From: Pseudaeromonas sp963677375
Lineage (GTDB): Bacteria; Pseudomonadota; Gammaproteobacteria; Enterobacterales; Aeromonadaceae
NCBI GenBank assembly: GCA_963677375.2
Contig: CAXXIF010000015.1
Span: forward strand, 70,116-134,115
DNA: 64,000 nucleotides
Direction: 5' to 3'
The position numbers were made by a program, and so were the translations under genes. The notes under the pieces are model-generated. The model did not search any database and was not told the DNA's origin. It saw only the letters and a program-made list of their open reading frames with translations. Positions 25,819 to 35,161 of this stretch are shown one piece after another (within the stretch, counting starts at the first letter, position 1; each line of letters starts with the position of its first letter).

Positions 25819-26925
25819 ATGAAAATCGATAGCCTGTTACGGCTGTTAGTGGACCAGAAGGGGTCGGATCTCTTTCTTTCAGTGGGGATCGAACCCTGTC
25901 TGAAGGTCAACGGCAAGCTGGTCGCCCTGGGCTCTGTGCGTCTGGATGACGAAATGGTCATGGAGTTCATTCGTGAGGTGATGCTTCCGGCCACTTTTGA
26001 GCGTTACACCCAGTGCCATGAAGCCAATTTTGCCATTCAGCGCCCGGAACTTGGGCGTTTCCGGGTCAGCTGTTTTCAGCAGATGGGTTGCCCGGGTATG
26101 GTGCTCCGGCGCATCGTGACTGAGATCCCGACCATTGAAGAGCTCTTCCTGCCCGGGATATTGCGGGAAATTGGCGTCGCCAAGCGCGGCCTGATCCTGT
26201 TTGTCGGGGCCACAGGGGCGGGTAAGTCGACGACCCAGGCCGCCATGATCGGTTATCGGAACCGGACCACGGATGGCCATATTCTGACCATCGAAGATCC
26301 GGTTGAATTTGTGCACCGCCACGGGCGTTCCTTGATCACCCAGCGGGAAGTCGGTACCGATACCGAGTCCTTTGACGCCGCACTCAAGTCGGCGTTGCGG
26401 CAGGCACCGGATGTGATCCTGCTGGGCGAAATCCGTTCTCAGGAGACCATGGAGTTTGCCCTCTCTTTCGCGGAGACCGGGCATCTGTGTATGGCCACCC
26501 TGCACGCCAACAATGCCAACCAGGCCATCGAACGGATACTGCACTTGGTTCCCATCGAGAAGCATCGGCAGTTACTCTACGATCTCTCCTTCAACTTGAA
26601 GGCGATTGTGGCCCAGCAATTGATTCCGACACGAGATGGTCAGGGACGACGGGCCGCCTTCGAAATGCTGATCAGCACCCCGCTGGTCAAGGACATCTTG
26701 CTCAAGGGGGAAATGCACCGGCTCAAGGAGGTGATGTCCAAGTCGCGGGAGCAGGGCATGGTTACCTTCGACCAGTCGTTGTTTGACCTCTATCGTCAGG
26801 GGGTCATCGGTTATAACGAGGCTTTGGCCTATGCCGATTCTCAGAACGATGTGCGCCTGATGATCAAACTGGATGGCGGTGTGTCTCCGGATGCCGGTAT
26901 GCTGAACAATGTGACGATTGACTAG
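25819..26925 (+). CDS. pilU: PilU, PilT-dependent retraction ATPase
   Basis: A 368-residue PilT paralogue. Walker A GATGAGKSTT, TIEDPVEFVH, Walker B LLGEIRSQETM and GHLCMATLHANNA are intact. In place of the AIRNLIRE motif it has STPLVKDILLKGE, as PilU proteins do. PilU assists PilT for high-force retraction. It shares an operon with pilT. Confidence 0.96.
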   Translation: MKIDSLLRLLVDQKGSDLFLSVGIEPCLKVNGKLVALGSVRLDDEMVMEFIREVMLPATFERYTQCHEANFAIQRPELGRFRVSCFQQMGCPGMVLRRIVTEIPTIEELFLPGILREIGVAKRGLILFVGATGAGKSTTQAAMIGYRNRTTDGHILTIEDPVEFVHRHGRSLITQREVGTDTESFDAALKSALRQAPDVILLGEIRSQETMEFALSFAETGHLCMATLHANNANQAIERILHLVPIEKHRQLLYDLSFNLKAIVAQQLIPTRDGQGRRAAFEMLISTPLVKDILLKGEMHRLKEVMSKSREQGMVTFDQSLFDLYRQGVIGYNEALAYADSQNDVRLMIKLDGGVSPDAGMLNNVTID

Positions 26926-26939
26926 GAGTATTGCCTCAC

Positions 26940-27719
26940 ATGTTAGTGCTGTTATCCCCGGCCAAAACGCTGGATTATGACTCACCTTTGGTGACCGAGC
27001 GTTTCACGCAGCCTGAGTTGCTGGAAGAGTCGGCGCTTCTGATGGCGCACTGCCGGGAATTGACACCCGCCCAGCTTGCCTCGCTGATGAGTATCAGTGA
27101 CAAGCTCGCTGGCCTGAACGCGGCCCGTTTTGCCCAGTGGCATCCCCAGTTTGATTTACACAATGCCCGACAGGCATTGCTGGCATTCAAGGGGGATGTC
27201 TATACCGGTCTGGCGGTGGCCGACTTCAGCAGCGACGACTTCGAATTTGCCCAGCAACATCTACGAATTCTCTCCGGTTTGTATGGTGTGTTGCGGCCGC
27301 TGGATTTGATGCAAGCCTATCGGTTGGAAATGGGAACCCGGCTGAGCAATGAGCGCGGCAAGGATCTGTATGCCTTCTGGGGTTCTATTATCACCGAGCA
27401 TCTCAACCTGGCCTTGCACGCCCAGCCGGCGTCCGTGGTGATCAATCTGGCTTCTGAAGAGTATTTCAAGGCGGTGAAACCCAAGGAACTGACGGCGCGG
27501 ATCATATCGCCGGTGTTTGAGGATGAGAAAAACGGTAAGTACAAGATCATCAGTTTCCACGCCAAGAAGGCGCGGGGCATGATGGCCCGCTTTCTGATCA
27601 AGCAGCGCATCAGGACACCGGAGGGTTTGCTGGCTTTTGCCGAGCAGGGGTATGGCTACTGCCCTGAAGACTCGACACCGGATCGTCCGTTGTTCCGACG
27701 ACCGGCCTCTGCGGCCTGA
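26940..27719 (+). CDS. yaaA: YaaA, peroxide-stress protein
   Basis: A 259-residue DUF328 protein beginning MLVLLSPAKTLDY, as in E. coli YaaA. Other landmarks are GDVYTGLAVADFS, LSGLYGVLRPLDLMQAYRLEMG, and SFHAKKARGMMARF. YaaA lowers free iron and limits DNA damage during peroxide stress. The ATG aligned with homologues is chosen over a TTG nine bases upstream that would sit too close to AGGAG. It follows pilU by 14 bases. Confidence 0.94.
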   Translation: MLVLLSPAKTLDYDSPLVTERFTQPELLEESALLMAHCRELTPAQLASLMSISDKLAGLNAARFAQWHPQFDLHNARQALLAFKGDVYTGLAVADFSSDDFEFAQQHLRILSGLYGVLRPLDLMQAYRLEMGTRLSNERGKDLYAFWGSIITEHLNLALHAQPASVVINLASEEYFKAVKPKELTARIISPVFEDEKNGKYKIISFHAKKARGMMARFLIKQRIRTPEGLLAFAEQGYGYCPEDSTPDRPLFRRPASAA

Positions 27720-27741
27720 TGCCAGTGCATACCATCAATTG

Positions 27742-27767
27742 AAAAGGGCCAATCGGCCCTTTTTTTA
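27742..27767 (+). terminator. yaaA terminator
   Basis: A short stem AAAGGGCC...GGCCCTTT with a four-base loop and a run of T lies after yaaA, just before the convergent GGDEF-EAL gene. A good intrinsic terminator. Confidence 0.85.
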
Positions 27768-27783
27768 TGTCGTTGGGGTGTGG

Positions 27784-30546
27784 CTAGTCCGAGCTCTGTT
27801 CCAGGGCCAGTAAGGCGTCCGGTGACATGGGACGGTAGTAATAGAAGCCCTGGATTTCCCGGATACCCAAGGCGCTGAGCCGTTGCTGCTGGGCTTGTGT
27901 TTCGACGCCCTCGGCTATGATATCGAGTCCCAGATCCCGCGCCATGTTGATGATGGCCCGGACCAGCAATTCACCTTGCTTCCCTTCCATCAGCCGCAGC
28001 ACGAAGCTGCGATCGAGTTTGACCACATCAATCGGATATTGGCAGAGGGTGTTCAGAGCCGAATAGCCGGTTCCAAAATCATCGAGCGCCAGATGAATGC
28101 CGAGTTGTTTGATGCGTTGCATACGGCGGATCGATTCGCGGGGGGATTCGATCAACATGCTCTCGGTGATTTCTATGGCCAATTGGGAGGCTGGCAGTTG
28201 AGTGATCCGCAGCGTCTCCTCCAGTTTGGGCAGCAGGCTGGGGCTGGCAAAATGGCGTGCCGACAGGTTGACATGGATCAGCAATGGCGACAGGCCTTGT
28301 GTTTGACGATGTTGATTGAGCTGCTGGCCAAGATGGCATGCCTGAAGCAATATTTTTTCACCGAGCTCGAGGATTAGATTCCCCTCTTCGGCAATGGGAA
28401 TGAATCGGCCAGGAGAGATGAAGCCTTGTTCCGGATGATTCCAGCGAGCCAGGGCTTCGATGCCAACCATGGACCCACTCTGGGCATCGACAATGGGTTG
28501 GAAATAGGCAATCAGGTGGTCATTCCGGATGGCATGAGCGAGATCGCGCTTGATCAGCGTGGATAGCAGCGCCTCTTGATACATGCGACGGGTAAAGAGC
28601 TTGAGTTGCCGCGGGTGAAGTTTCGACTGGTTCAAGGCGTAGTCGGCGCAGCGCAGTACATCCTCGGCTGAAGTGAACTCGTTCCCCCCAATAACAATAC
28701 CGAGGCAGGCGGACACTGCGAGCTCCGATTCCTCCTGCTGGAAGGGTTCGGCAATCCATGCCTGGATCCGGCTTGCCAGCCGCATCGGTTGATAAAAGTC
28801 ACTGATGTGGGGCAGATAGAGCACAAATTCATCGCCGGCAACACGAGCCAGGATTTGTTCTCCCAGATGTCGAGATAGTCTGGCTGCAATCTCGCGCAGT
28901 AGTTGATCCCCGGTCGTGTGGCCGAAGATGTCGTTGATGTTCTTGAAATGGGCAATATCGATATATAACAGGGCAAAGTAGGAGGTATCACTTCCCCGGC
29001 GATCCAGATCGCCCTGCAGCAAGGCTTGCAGTTGGTGGCGATTGAGCAGCCCGGTCAGATTGTCATACAGACTGAGACGTTTGATTTTGCTCTCGCTGTT
29101 GCGACGATCCGTGATATCGCGGATGGTGATGAGCCAACCCGGATCTCCGGTGTGTGCCAGGGAGGCGAGATTGAGTTCACAGGGAACCCGCCAGCCGGAG
29201 TGGCCGACAAATTCCCATTCCACCATGCGGTGCCCCAGTGTCAGCATCTGGGTGAAGCGAGCCAGAGAGTAACGTTCCTGGGGGGAGGGAGGGGCGAAGA
29301 GTTCCGAGAAGGGTTTTCCCAGCAATTCACTTTGCTGCTCATAGCCGAGCATATGCAGTGCTGTATCATTCAGGTTCAGGATATGGTGGTCATGAACCAT
29401 CAGGATGCCCACGGTGGCGTTGTCATACAGAGCCGCAAATTTTTGCTCAATCTCCTCCAGTGCTAAACGCGATAACTGTTTGGACTCAACGAGCTGATTG
29501 ATGATCTTGCTGGCCAGTGAAATTTCATCCTGGCCTTCGATCTGCAATTGGGTCGTCCAGTTGGCCTGAACCAACTGCTTGATACCATTTTCCAACAGAT
29601 TGAATCGCTCGCTGACATGTTTGCGAAACAGGCGCAAAAATAACAGCAGGAGCAAAAGACTGCCGAGCAAATTCAGGACAAACAGCACCAGCAATGACAA
29701 CTGTGCTCCCTGATGCAGGGTGCGTTTAGCCGTCACTTGAATGATTCCCACCACATGATGGTTTAAATCTCGTAGCGGGCTGGAAGCCTGGATCCGATCA
29801 GCGTGCGTCCGTATCTCGATTTCGCCCACCGATGTTGGTGTTTGCTCGCCAGGGCGGGAGGAGAGTTGGACGGGTAACAACTGGGCATCGGTAGCCAGAA
29901 TGCGTTGGAACTGGAATGGAAAGAATGCCCGGATGCGTTTCCCCCAGATCATCCAACCGGCGACGGGGCCCTGATAGAGACTATTCAATACGGGGGTCAC
30001 CGCAATCAGATAGGGTTCCCCCTGCAGCGCTATGATGCCGGAGATCGGTTTTGTATCCATATCCGGGCGTTGGCGCAGGAATGTCAGTCGGCCGCCGAGT
30101 GCCTCGCTGGCGTTGAGCTCTTGCCACCGGCGTGTGGCGAGCGGTTGTATGTCGACGCCGGAGGCGGACAGGGTGACGGCTTCTCGCAACTGACCCTGAC
30201 GGTCCAAAAATGCCATCAGATCCACATCATTGGTGCGCAGTGAGTCAGCCGTCAGGTTGCGGGTAGCGAATTCGCTGTCGCCCTGAGTCAATAATTGATA
30301 GGCCTCATCCCAGTAGGCCCAGTCCATGGAACGGGTGGCCATGTCATTGAGCTTGAGCGATATGGTCTCCCGCGCCTGCTGATTACTATGGGAGATATTG
30401 TCTTGCTCGATCTGGGTGATCGAGTGCAGGAAGAATAGACTCAGAACGCAGAGGCTGCCCCCCATGATGACCAACAGTCCCCCGGCAAAGAGCCAGGTTG
30501 CACGGGTCGAAAGTTTGCTGTCCCTGAGGCGGAAAAAGTTAAACAT
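27784..30546 (-). CDS. CHASE4-PAS-GGDEF-EAL signalling protein
   Basis: A 920-residue inner-membrane protein. Helix 1 (about 17-40), then a CHASE4 periplasmic sensor with the typical WAYWDEAYQLL motif, helix 2 (about 275-305), a HAMP-like linker, a PAS domain (about 365-480), a GGDEF-type domain and an EAL domain. The cyclase site reads AGDEF rather than GGDEF and no RxxD inhibitory site precedes it. The EAL site is complete (GIEALARWNHP, VNLSARHF, IEITESML, ALDDFGTGYS, VKLDRSFV, AEGVE). Phosphodiesterase activity is therefore the safer prediction; cyclase activity is uncertain. Confidence 0.9.
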   Translation of the reverse strand: MFNFFRLRDSKLSTRATWLFAGGLLVIMGGSLCVLSLFFLHSITQIEQDNISHSNQQARETISLKLNDMATRSMDWAYWDEAYQLLTQGDSEFATRNLTADSLRTNDVDLMAFLDRQGQLREAVTLSASGVDIQPLATRRWQELNASEALGGRLTFLRQRPDMDTKPISGIIALQGEPYLIAVTPVLNSLYQGPVAGWMIWGKRIRAFFPFQFQRILATDAQLLPVQLSSRPGEQTPTSVGEIEIRTHADRIQASSPLRDLNHHVVGIIQVTAKRTLHQGAQLSLLVLFVLNLLGSLLLLLLFLRLFRKHVSERFNLLENGIKQLVQANWTTQLQIEGQDEISLASKIINQLVESKQLSRLALEEIEQKFAALYDNATVGILMVHDHHILNLNDTALHMLGYEQQSELLGKPFSELFAPPSPQERYSLARFTQMLTLGHRMVEWEFVGHSGWRVPCELNLASLAHTGDPGWLITIRDITDRRNSESKIKRLSLYDNLTGLLNRHQLQALLQGDLDRRGSDTSYFALLYIDIAHFKNINDIFGHTTGDQLLREIAARLSRHLGEQILARVAGDEFVLYLPHISDFYQPMRLASRIQAWIAEPFQQEESELAVSACLGIVIGGNEFTSAEDVLRCADYALNQSKLHPRQLKLFTRRMYQEALLSTLIKRDLAHAIRNDHLIAYFQPIVDAQSGSMVGIEALARWNHPEQGFISPGRFIPIAEEGNLILELGEKILLQACHLGQQLNQHRQTQGLSPLLIHVNLSARHFASPSLLPKLEETLRITQLPASQLAIEITESMLIESPRESIRRMQRIKQLGIHLALDDFGTGYSALNTLCQYPIDVVKLDRSFVLRLMEGKQGELLVRAIINMARDLGLDIIAEGVETQAQQQRLSALGIREIQGFYYYRPMSPDALLALEQSSD

Positions 30547-30862
30547 CCATGGGTCCTAATTCTGAAGGCTTTGAAAACGAAGGTCAAATAGATAGTAGAG
30601 CAGAGCAGCGCTACAGGGAATCCTGATCGTTGGAAACAACGCGGGCTATCACAGAGTCTGACGATTAAATCAGTAGCGCCGAGTTAGTGAGTGGGGCCTG
30701 GCATGGGTCAGCCGATTGGCTGAGGCTTTATCGTGATTTTCAGATCGAAACAGTGGAGGGGGCGACATACGAGAGTCTGTATTGCCAGTGGCAGAATCAC
30801 CCTCATCCGTTCGATGAGGGTGAAATCATCCTGGCGTGCAGCTGGTTTGCGTTCCCGCTGCC
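30547..30862. other. Intergenic region between srmB and the CHASE4 protein gene
   Basis: About 315 bases. It holds the promoter of the CHASE4 gene and the 3' end of srmB. A hairpin (CACCCTCAT with ATGAGGGTG, 30798-30822) could terminate srmB on the minus strand, though it lacks a clear T run. I see no gene. Confidence 0.4.
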
Positions 30863-32215
30863 CTATTTAGCGCCCTCCGTCTGGCTTTTGGCGGCAGCCG
30901 CGGCCTCCTTGGCGGCCTTTTTCTTGGCCCAATCTGGTTTGCCCTTGTTCTTCTTGTCGCGCAGGCGTTCCTTCTTGCGTGGCTCTTCGGCTTCGGCGGC
31001 CTTGCGCTTGTCCTGCTCCTTCCGCTTTTCTTTCTTGGCATCCGGCTTCTTCTTGCCGGTGACCTTGGCAGTTTTGTGTTGCGGACGCAGTTCATCGATC
31101 ACGCGGCGACGCAGCTCTTCTTCGGTGTAGCGCTCGATACGACCCAGCATCGGCATGTCGTGGGCCTCGACCAGGCTGATGGCGACACCGCGCTTCCCGG
31201 CTCGACCGGTACGACCAATGCGGTGGACATAGACATCGGCGGTACGAGGCAGGTCGACGTTGATGACATGGCTGACATCCGGCAAGTCGATACCGCGAGC
31301 GGCCACATCGGTGGCGACCAGGACATTGACCTCTTCATTGCGGAAGCGACGAATGGCCTCGACGCGCTTTTCCTGCTCCATTTCGCCGCGGATCCAGGCA
31401 CAGTTGATGCCACTGGCCTGCAGTTGTGCCGATAACTCGGCCAGACGCTCCCGGGTCTTGACGAACAGAATACTGCGCTTGACCTCTTCACTGCGCAGCA
31501 GGTGGCAGAGCAGGGCAAATTTGTGTTCCGGCGAGTCAGCTAGGTACATCAGCTGCTGGATCTTGCGCCGTTCACTGCGCGGTGATTCGGCGTTCAGCTC
31601 TGCGGGCTCGGTGAGCACTTCGTTGGCGAACTTGACCAGGCCTGTGCCTTCCAGGGTGGCGGAGAACAGCATGGTCTGTTTGCGCCAGCGCGCTTCACCG
31701 ACGATGCGATCAACCTCACCGATGAAGCCCATGTCCAGCATGCGGTCGGCTTCATCGATGATCAGGATTTCGATGGCGCGGCTATCGAAGCTTTCCGCTT
31801 CGATGTATTCCATCAAGCGGCCCGGCGTGGCCACGATAATATCGGTGGTCTCGGTCAGAGCGGGCAGCTGTTTATCATGGCCGACGCCGCCGATGATGGT
31901 GGCGATCACCAGATGGGTATGGGCCGCCAGGGCCTTGGCATGCTCGGTGATTTGCAGGGCCAGTTCACGGGTCGGAGTCAGGATCAGCACACGGGCCGAG
32001 CCCGCACGACGACGGGGATAGTCGAGCAGATGCTGCATGGTTGGCAGCAGGAAGGCGGCCGTTTTACCTGTGCCTGTGGGCGCGGATGCCAGAATATCTC
32101 GCCCGTCCATGGCGACCGGAATGACCTGTTGCTGAATGGTGGTAGGGCGGACGAAGCCTTGCTCGGCGACGGCGCGCAGCAGTGAGGTGTCTAGATCGAG
32201 GTTGTCGAAGGACAT
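30863..32215 (-). CDS. srmB: SrmB, DEAD-box RNA helicase
   Basis: A 450-residue ATP-dependent RNA helicase used in 50S ribosome assembly. Motifs in order: Q motif (FVRPTTIQQQ), I (SAPTGTGKTAA), Ia (TPTRELALQ), Ib (TPGRL), II (DEAD), III (SAT), V (VATDVAARGID), VI (HRIGRTGRAG). The C-terminal tail is Lys/Arg/Glu-rich as in E. coli SrmB, and specific stretches such as EARWRKQTMLFSATLEG match SrmB over other DEAD proteins. It is divergent from trmN6, the same arrangement as in E. coli. The ATG at the MSFDNL start fits homologues but has a weak ribosome site. Confidence 0.93.
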   Translation of the reverse strand: MSFDNLDLDTSLLRAVAEQGFVRPTTIQQQVIPVAMDGRDILASAPTGTGKTAAFLLPTMQHLLDYPRRRAGSARVLILTPTRELALQITEHAKALAAHTHLVIATIIGGVGHDKQLPALTETTDIIVATPGRLMEYIEAESFDSRAIEILIIDEADRMLDMGFIGEVDRIVGEARWRKQTMLFSATLEGTGLVKFANEVLTEPAELNAESPRSERRKIQQLMYLADSPEHKFALLCHLLRSEEVKRSILFVKTRERLAELSAQLQASGINCAWIRGEMEQEKRVEAIRRFRNEEVNVLVATDVAARGIDLPDVSHVINVDLPRTADVYVHRIGRTGRAGKRGVAISLVEAHDMPMLGRIERYTEEELRRRVIDELRPQHKTAKVTGKKKPDAKKEKRKEQDKRKAAEAEEPRKKERLRDKKNKGKPDWAKKKAAKEAAAAAKSQTEGAK

Positions 32216-32314
32216 GGACGGTGATACTCGCTTGCATATTCGGGCCGTCATTATAGGGCAGTAGCATGATAAAATCCGCTTCTCGCACTGAAATCATCGG
32301 GAAAAGCTGGATTT

Positions 32315-33022
32315 ATGGGTAAACCGCATTTTTCATTCAAGCAATTTTCGCTGGCCCAGGATCGCTGTGCCATGAAGGTCGGAACCGATGGCGTCGCCCT
32401 TGGCGCCTGGACTCCGGTCGCGGGCGTGCGACGAATTCTGGATATCGGCACCGGTACCGGGCTCATTGCCCTGATGCTGGCACAACGTTCGGAGCCTCAG
32501 AGCCAGATCGTGGCGGTAGAGCTAGATCCGGATGCCGCCGCGCAGGCCGCAGAAAATGTTGCGCATTCGCCATGGAGCCAGCGTATCCAGGTTGTGGCGG
32601 CGGCGATACAGGATCTGCAAGCGGAGCCCTTCGATCTGATCGTGTCCAATCCGCCATTTTTTGTTCACGGCCAGCCGTTTGCCTGTTCTGCCCGCCAGCA
32701 GGCTCGTCATACCTCGACCTTGAGCCATGTCGAGTTACTCCAGCATGCCCTGCGATTAATGACGCCTTCCGGCCGCATGGCTCTGGTCTTGCCGATTGGG
32801 GAAGCTGAACGGTTCATGGATCTAGCTGCGCAATCGGGCCTTGGAGTCGAACTGGGCCAGCGGTTAATTCCGCGTCCCGGTAAAGATTCAAATCGTTTTT
32901 TATTGCTACTAAGTAGATGTAATGGCCGAAATATTGCTAATGATATTGTTATATGTTCTGAGTCTGGTGATTATTCCGATATATATGGCGACATGGTGCG
33001 TGATTTTTATCTGAAGCTTTAA
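32315..33022 (+). CDS. trmN6: tRNA1(Val) (adenine-37-N6)-methyltransferase
   Basis: A 235-residue SAM-dependent methyltransferase (YfiC/TrmN6). It has the RCAMKVGTDGVALGAW start block, the SAM motif LDIGTGTGLIALMLAQ, and the catalytic NPPF motif in IVSNPPFF. It methylates A37 of valine tRNA. Divergent pairing with srmB is conserved in enterics. The last ~45 codons are much richer in A and T and in rare codons than the rest, but the protein ends DFYLKL, close to the usual family end, so the gene is intact. Confidence 0.92.
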   Translation: MGKPHFSFKQFSLAQDRCAMKVGTDGVALGAWTPVAGVRRILDIGTGTGLIALMLAQRSEPQSQIVAVELDPDAAAQAAENVAHSPWSQRIQVVAAAIQDLQAEPFDLIVSNPPFFVHGQPFACSARQQARHTSTLSHVELLQHALRLMTPSGRMALVLPIGEAERFMDLAAQSGLGVELGQRLIPRPGKDSNRFLLLLSRCNGRNIANDIVICSESGDYSDIYGDMVRDFYLKL

Positions 33023-33201
33023 TCGGCATCTTGCCTTAAATAGCTATTGCTTTATCCTTTTGCCCTCTCTTCGCGAGCTCTATCATCAGACAATTATCCC
33101 GCTCTGATGACCATGGATGGTGGCTTGCTCTGAGGCCTTCGGGCCCGAATCAATACGATAAAACCCTATAAAAATCGAAAGATGCTGAGTTGGAGTTCAT
33201 T

Positions 33202-34518
33202 GTGAGTCAAACCATGAAAACCGCCGATATTATCGGTCTGGGCTTTATGACCTTCGCCTTCTTCCTGGGCGCGGGCAACATTATCTTCCCTCCGATGGCC
33301 GGATTTCTGGCCGGTGAACAGATGAGCTGGGCCATGCTTGGTTTCCTGGTCACAGGTGTGGGTCTGCCGTTGGCCACTATATTGGCCGTGGCCCGTGCTG
33401 GTGGCGGTCTATTGACCATGACCCAGTTGCTGCCCAAAGGGATAGGGATTGCCATTGCTGTCGCGACTTATCTGATCATAGGCCCGGCGTTTGCCACCCC
33501 GCGCACCGGTTTGGTGGCTTATGAAATGGGACTCAAACCATTTCTGGGGGGCGAGGCGAGTCAAACCAGCCTGGCATTGTTCAGCCTAGTATTCTTTGGT
33601 TTATCTCTGATCCTTTCCTTGAATCAGGGGCGTTTGCTGGATGCGATTGGCAAGGTACTGACTCCAGTACTGGTGCTGTTGCTGGCGGTGTTGGCGATTG
33701 CTGTCGTGATCGCGCCCCAAGGTAGTGTTCCTGCGGTATCGAGCGACTATCTGGTCAACCCAGGCGTCAAGGGACTGCTCGAAGGCTATAACACCATGGA
33801 TACTTTCGGTGCCCTGATGTTCGGCATGCTGATCATTGATGTGCTCAAGCAAAAGGGGATCAGTGATACCCAGTTGCAGACCCGTTACCTGGTGCGTGCT
33901 GGTTTGATTGCGGCGGCGGGCCTGGCATTTGTCTATATCTCGTTGTTTCAGTTGGGGGCGACTGCGGGCGGCCTGCTGATGGCGCCGAGTAATGGTGGCG
34001 AGATTGTCTCCATATATGTCGCCAAGCTGTTTGGTCCAGCCGGGCAGTTTATCCTGGCGGCGATCGTCTCTCTGGCCTGCCTGACGACGGCCGTGGGATT
34101 GACGTCGGCCTGTGCCGATTTTTTCCATGCTCTTTGGCCGCGCCTGAATTACAAGGCGCTGGTGGTCGGGATGAGCGCCTTGTGCGCCTTGATTGCCAAC
34201 GTCGGTCTCTCTTCATTGATTAGTCTGTCGATCCCGGTTCTGGTGGCGATTTATCCGGTGGCTGTCGCGCTGGTGGTGATGACGTTCCTCAAGGAGCGCT
34301 TTGCGCAACCCCGGCTGGCTTTCCGCCTGGTGTTGCTGGTTTCCATGCTGTTCGGTGCTCTGGATGGCTTGGCTACCGCCGGAGTTGATCTCCATCTGTT
34401 TAGTTTTCTGCCGTTGTTCTCATTGGGGCTGGCTTGGTTGCTGCCGACGTCTCTGGCTGTTGTGGCCTGTCTGTGCTGGCGCGCTGAACCTGCACTGAGT
34501 CCGCTTTCTGCCAAATAA
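33202..34518 (+). CDS. brnQ: BrnQ, branched-chain amino acid:cation symporter
   Basis: A 438-residue transporter of the LIVCS family with about twelve transmembrane helices. Landmarks include DIIGLGFMTFAFFLGAGNIIFPP at the N-terminus and ATPRTGLVAYEMG. It imports leucine, isoleucine and valine with a cation. GTG is chosen because TGGAG lies six bases upstream. Flanked downstream by a strong terminator; it stands alone. Confidence 0.94.
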   Translation: MSQTMKTADIIGLGFMTFAFFLGAGNIIFPPMAGFLAGEQMSWAMLGFLVTGVGLPLATILAVARAGGGLLTMTQLLPKGIGIAIAVATYLIIGPAFATPRTGLVAYEMGLKPFLGGEASQTSLALFSLVFFGLSLILSLNQGRLLDAIGKVLTPVLVLLLAVLAIAVVIAPQGSVPAVSSDYLVNPGVKGLLEGYNTMDTFGALMFGMLIIDVLKQKGISDTQLQTRYLVRAGLIAAAGLAFVYISLFQLGATAGGLLMAPSNGGEIVSIYVAKLFGPAGQFILAAIVSLACLTTAVGLTSACADFFHALWPRLNYKALVVGMSALCALIANVGLSSLISLSIPVLVAIYPVAVALVVMTFLKERFAQPRLAFRLVLLVSMLFGALDGLATAGVDLHLFSFLPLFSLGLAWLLPTSLAVVACLCWRAEPALSPLSAK

Positions 34519-34544
34519 ATGCGGATAGACTGCTTATCAGACCT

Positions 34545-34573
34545 AAAGGGCGACTCCGGTCGCCCTTTTCTTT
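34545..34573 (+). terminator. brnQ terminator
   Basis: A ten-base stem (AAAGGGCGAC with GTCGCCCTTT) around TCCG, followed by a T-rich tail. Confidence 0.85.
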
Positions 34574-34644
34574 TTCCGCGACAGGATTGGTTTTGATGCC
34601 AGGATCTGGTAACTAGGTGTGAGCGTTTTCATAAGGAGTGTTTC

Positions 34645-35106
34645 ATGCAAGCAACAATTTTCCGTGAGATGGCAGCGCACAAGCGCGTCGCTCTGGTTGC
34701 CCACGATAACAAGAAGATGGATCTGGTGCGTTGGGTCAAGGTGCGGGGTGAGCAGTTGAAACTGCATCATCTATATGCAACCGGGACAACCGGCACCGTA
34801 TTGAGTCGGGAGGCTGGCTTACCGATCACCTGTCTGTTTTCTGGCCCCATGGGGGGAGACCAGCAGCTGGGAGCCCTGATTGCCGAAGGCAAGATCGATG
34901 TGTTGATCTTCTTCTGGGACCCGCTCAATGCGGTACCCCATGATCCGGACGTCAAGGCGCTGTTACGCCTGGCCGCCGTGTGGAATATCCCCATGGCCAC
35001 CAATGAGGCGACCGCAGACTTCCTGATGGACTGCCCGCACATGAACCAGAAGATATCCATCGAGATACCCGATTACGCCGGGTATCTGAAAAACCGCACC
35101 GAATAA
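34645..35106 (+). CDS. mgsA: Methylglyoxal synthase
   Basis: A 153-residue enzyme that turns dihydroxyacetone phosphate into methylglyoxal and phosphate, an overflow branch of glycolysis. It has ALVAHDNKK, LYATGTTGTV, the SGPMGGDQQ phosphate-binding motif, and WDPLNAVPHDPDVKALLR with the catalytic Asp. AAGGAG precedes the ATG. The gene is flanked by terminators on both sides. Confidence 0.96.
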   Translation: MQATIFREMAAHKRVALVAHDNKKMDLVRWVKVRGEQLKLHHLYATGTTGTVLSREAGLPITCLFSGPMGGDQQLGALIAEGKIDVLIFFWDPLNAVPHDPDVKALLRLAAVWNIPMATNEATADFLMDCPHMNQKISIEIPDYAGYLKNRTE

Positions 35107-35143
35107 AAAGCAACAGGCCGGGAATTCCCGGCCTGTTGCTTTT
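35106..35143. terminator. Bidirectional terminator between mgsA and the SieB-like gene
   Basis: A perfect 18-base stem, AAAAGCAACAGGCCGGGA against its complement, with a two-base centre. A-runs and T-runs at the ends suit both directions. Confidence 0.9.
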
Positions 35144-35161
35144 CAATGGCTGGATGAGGGC

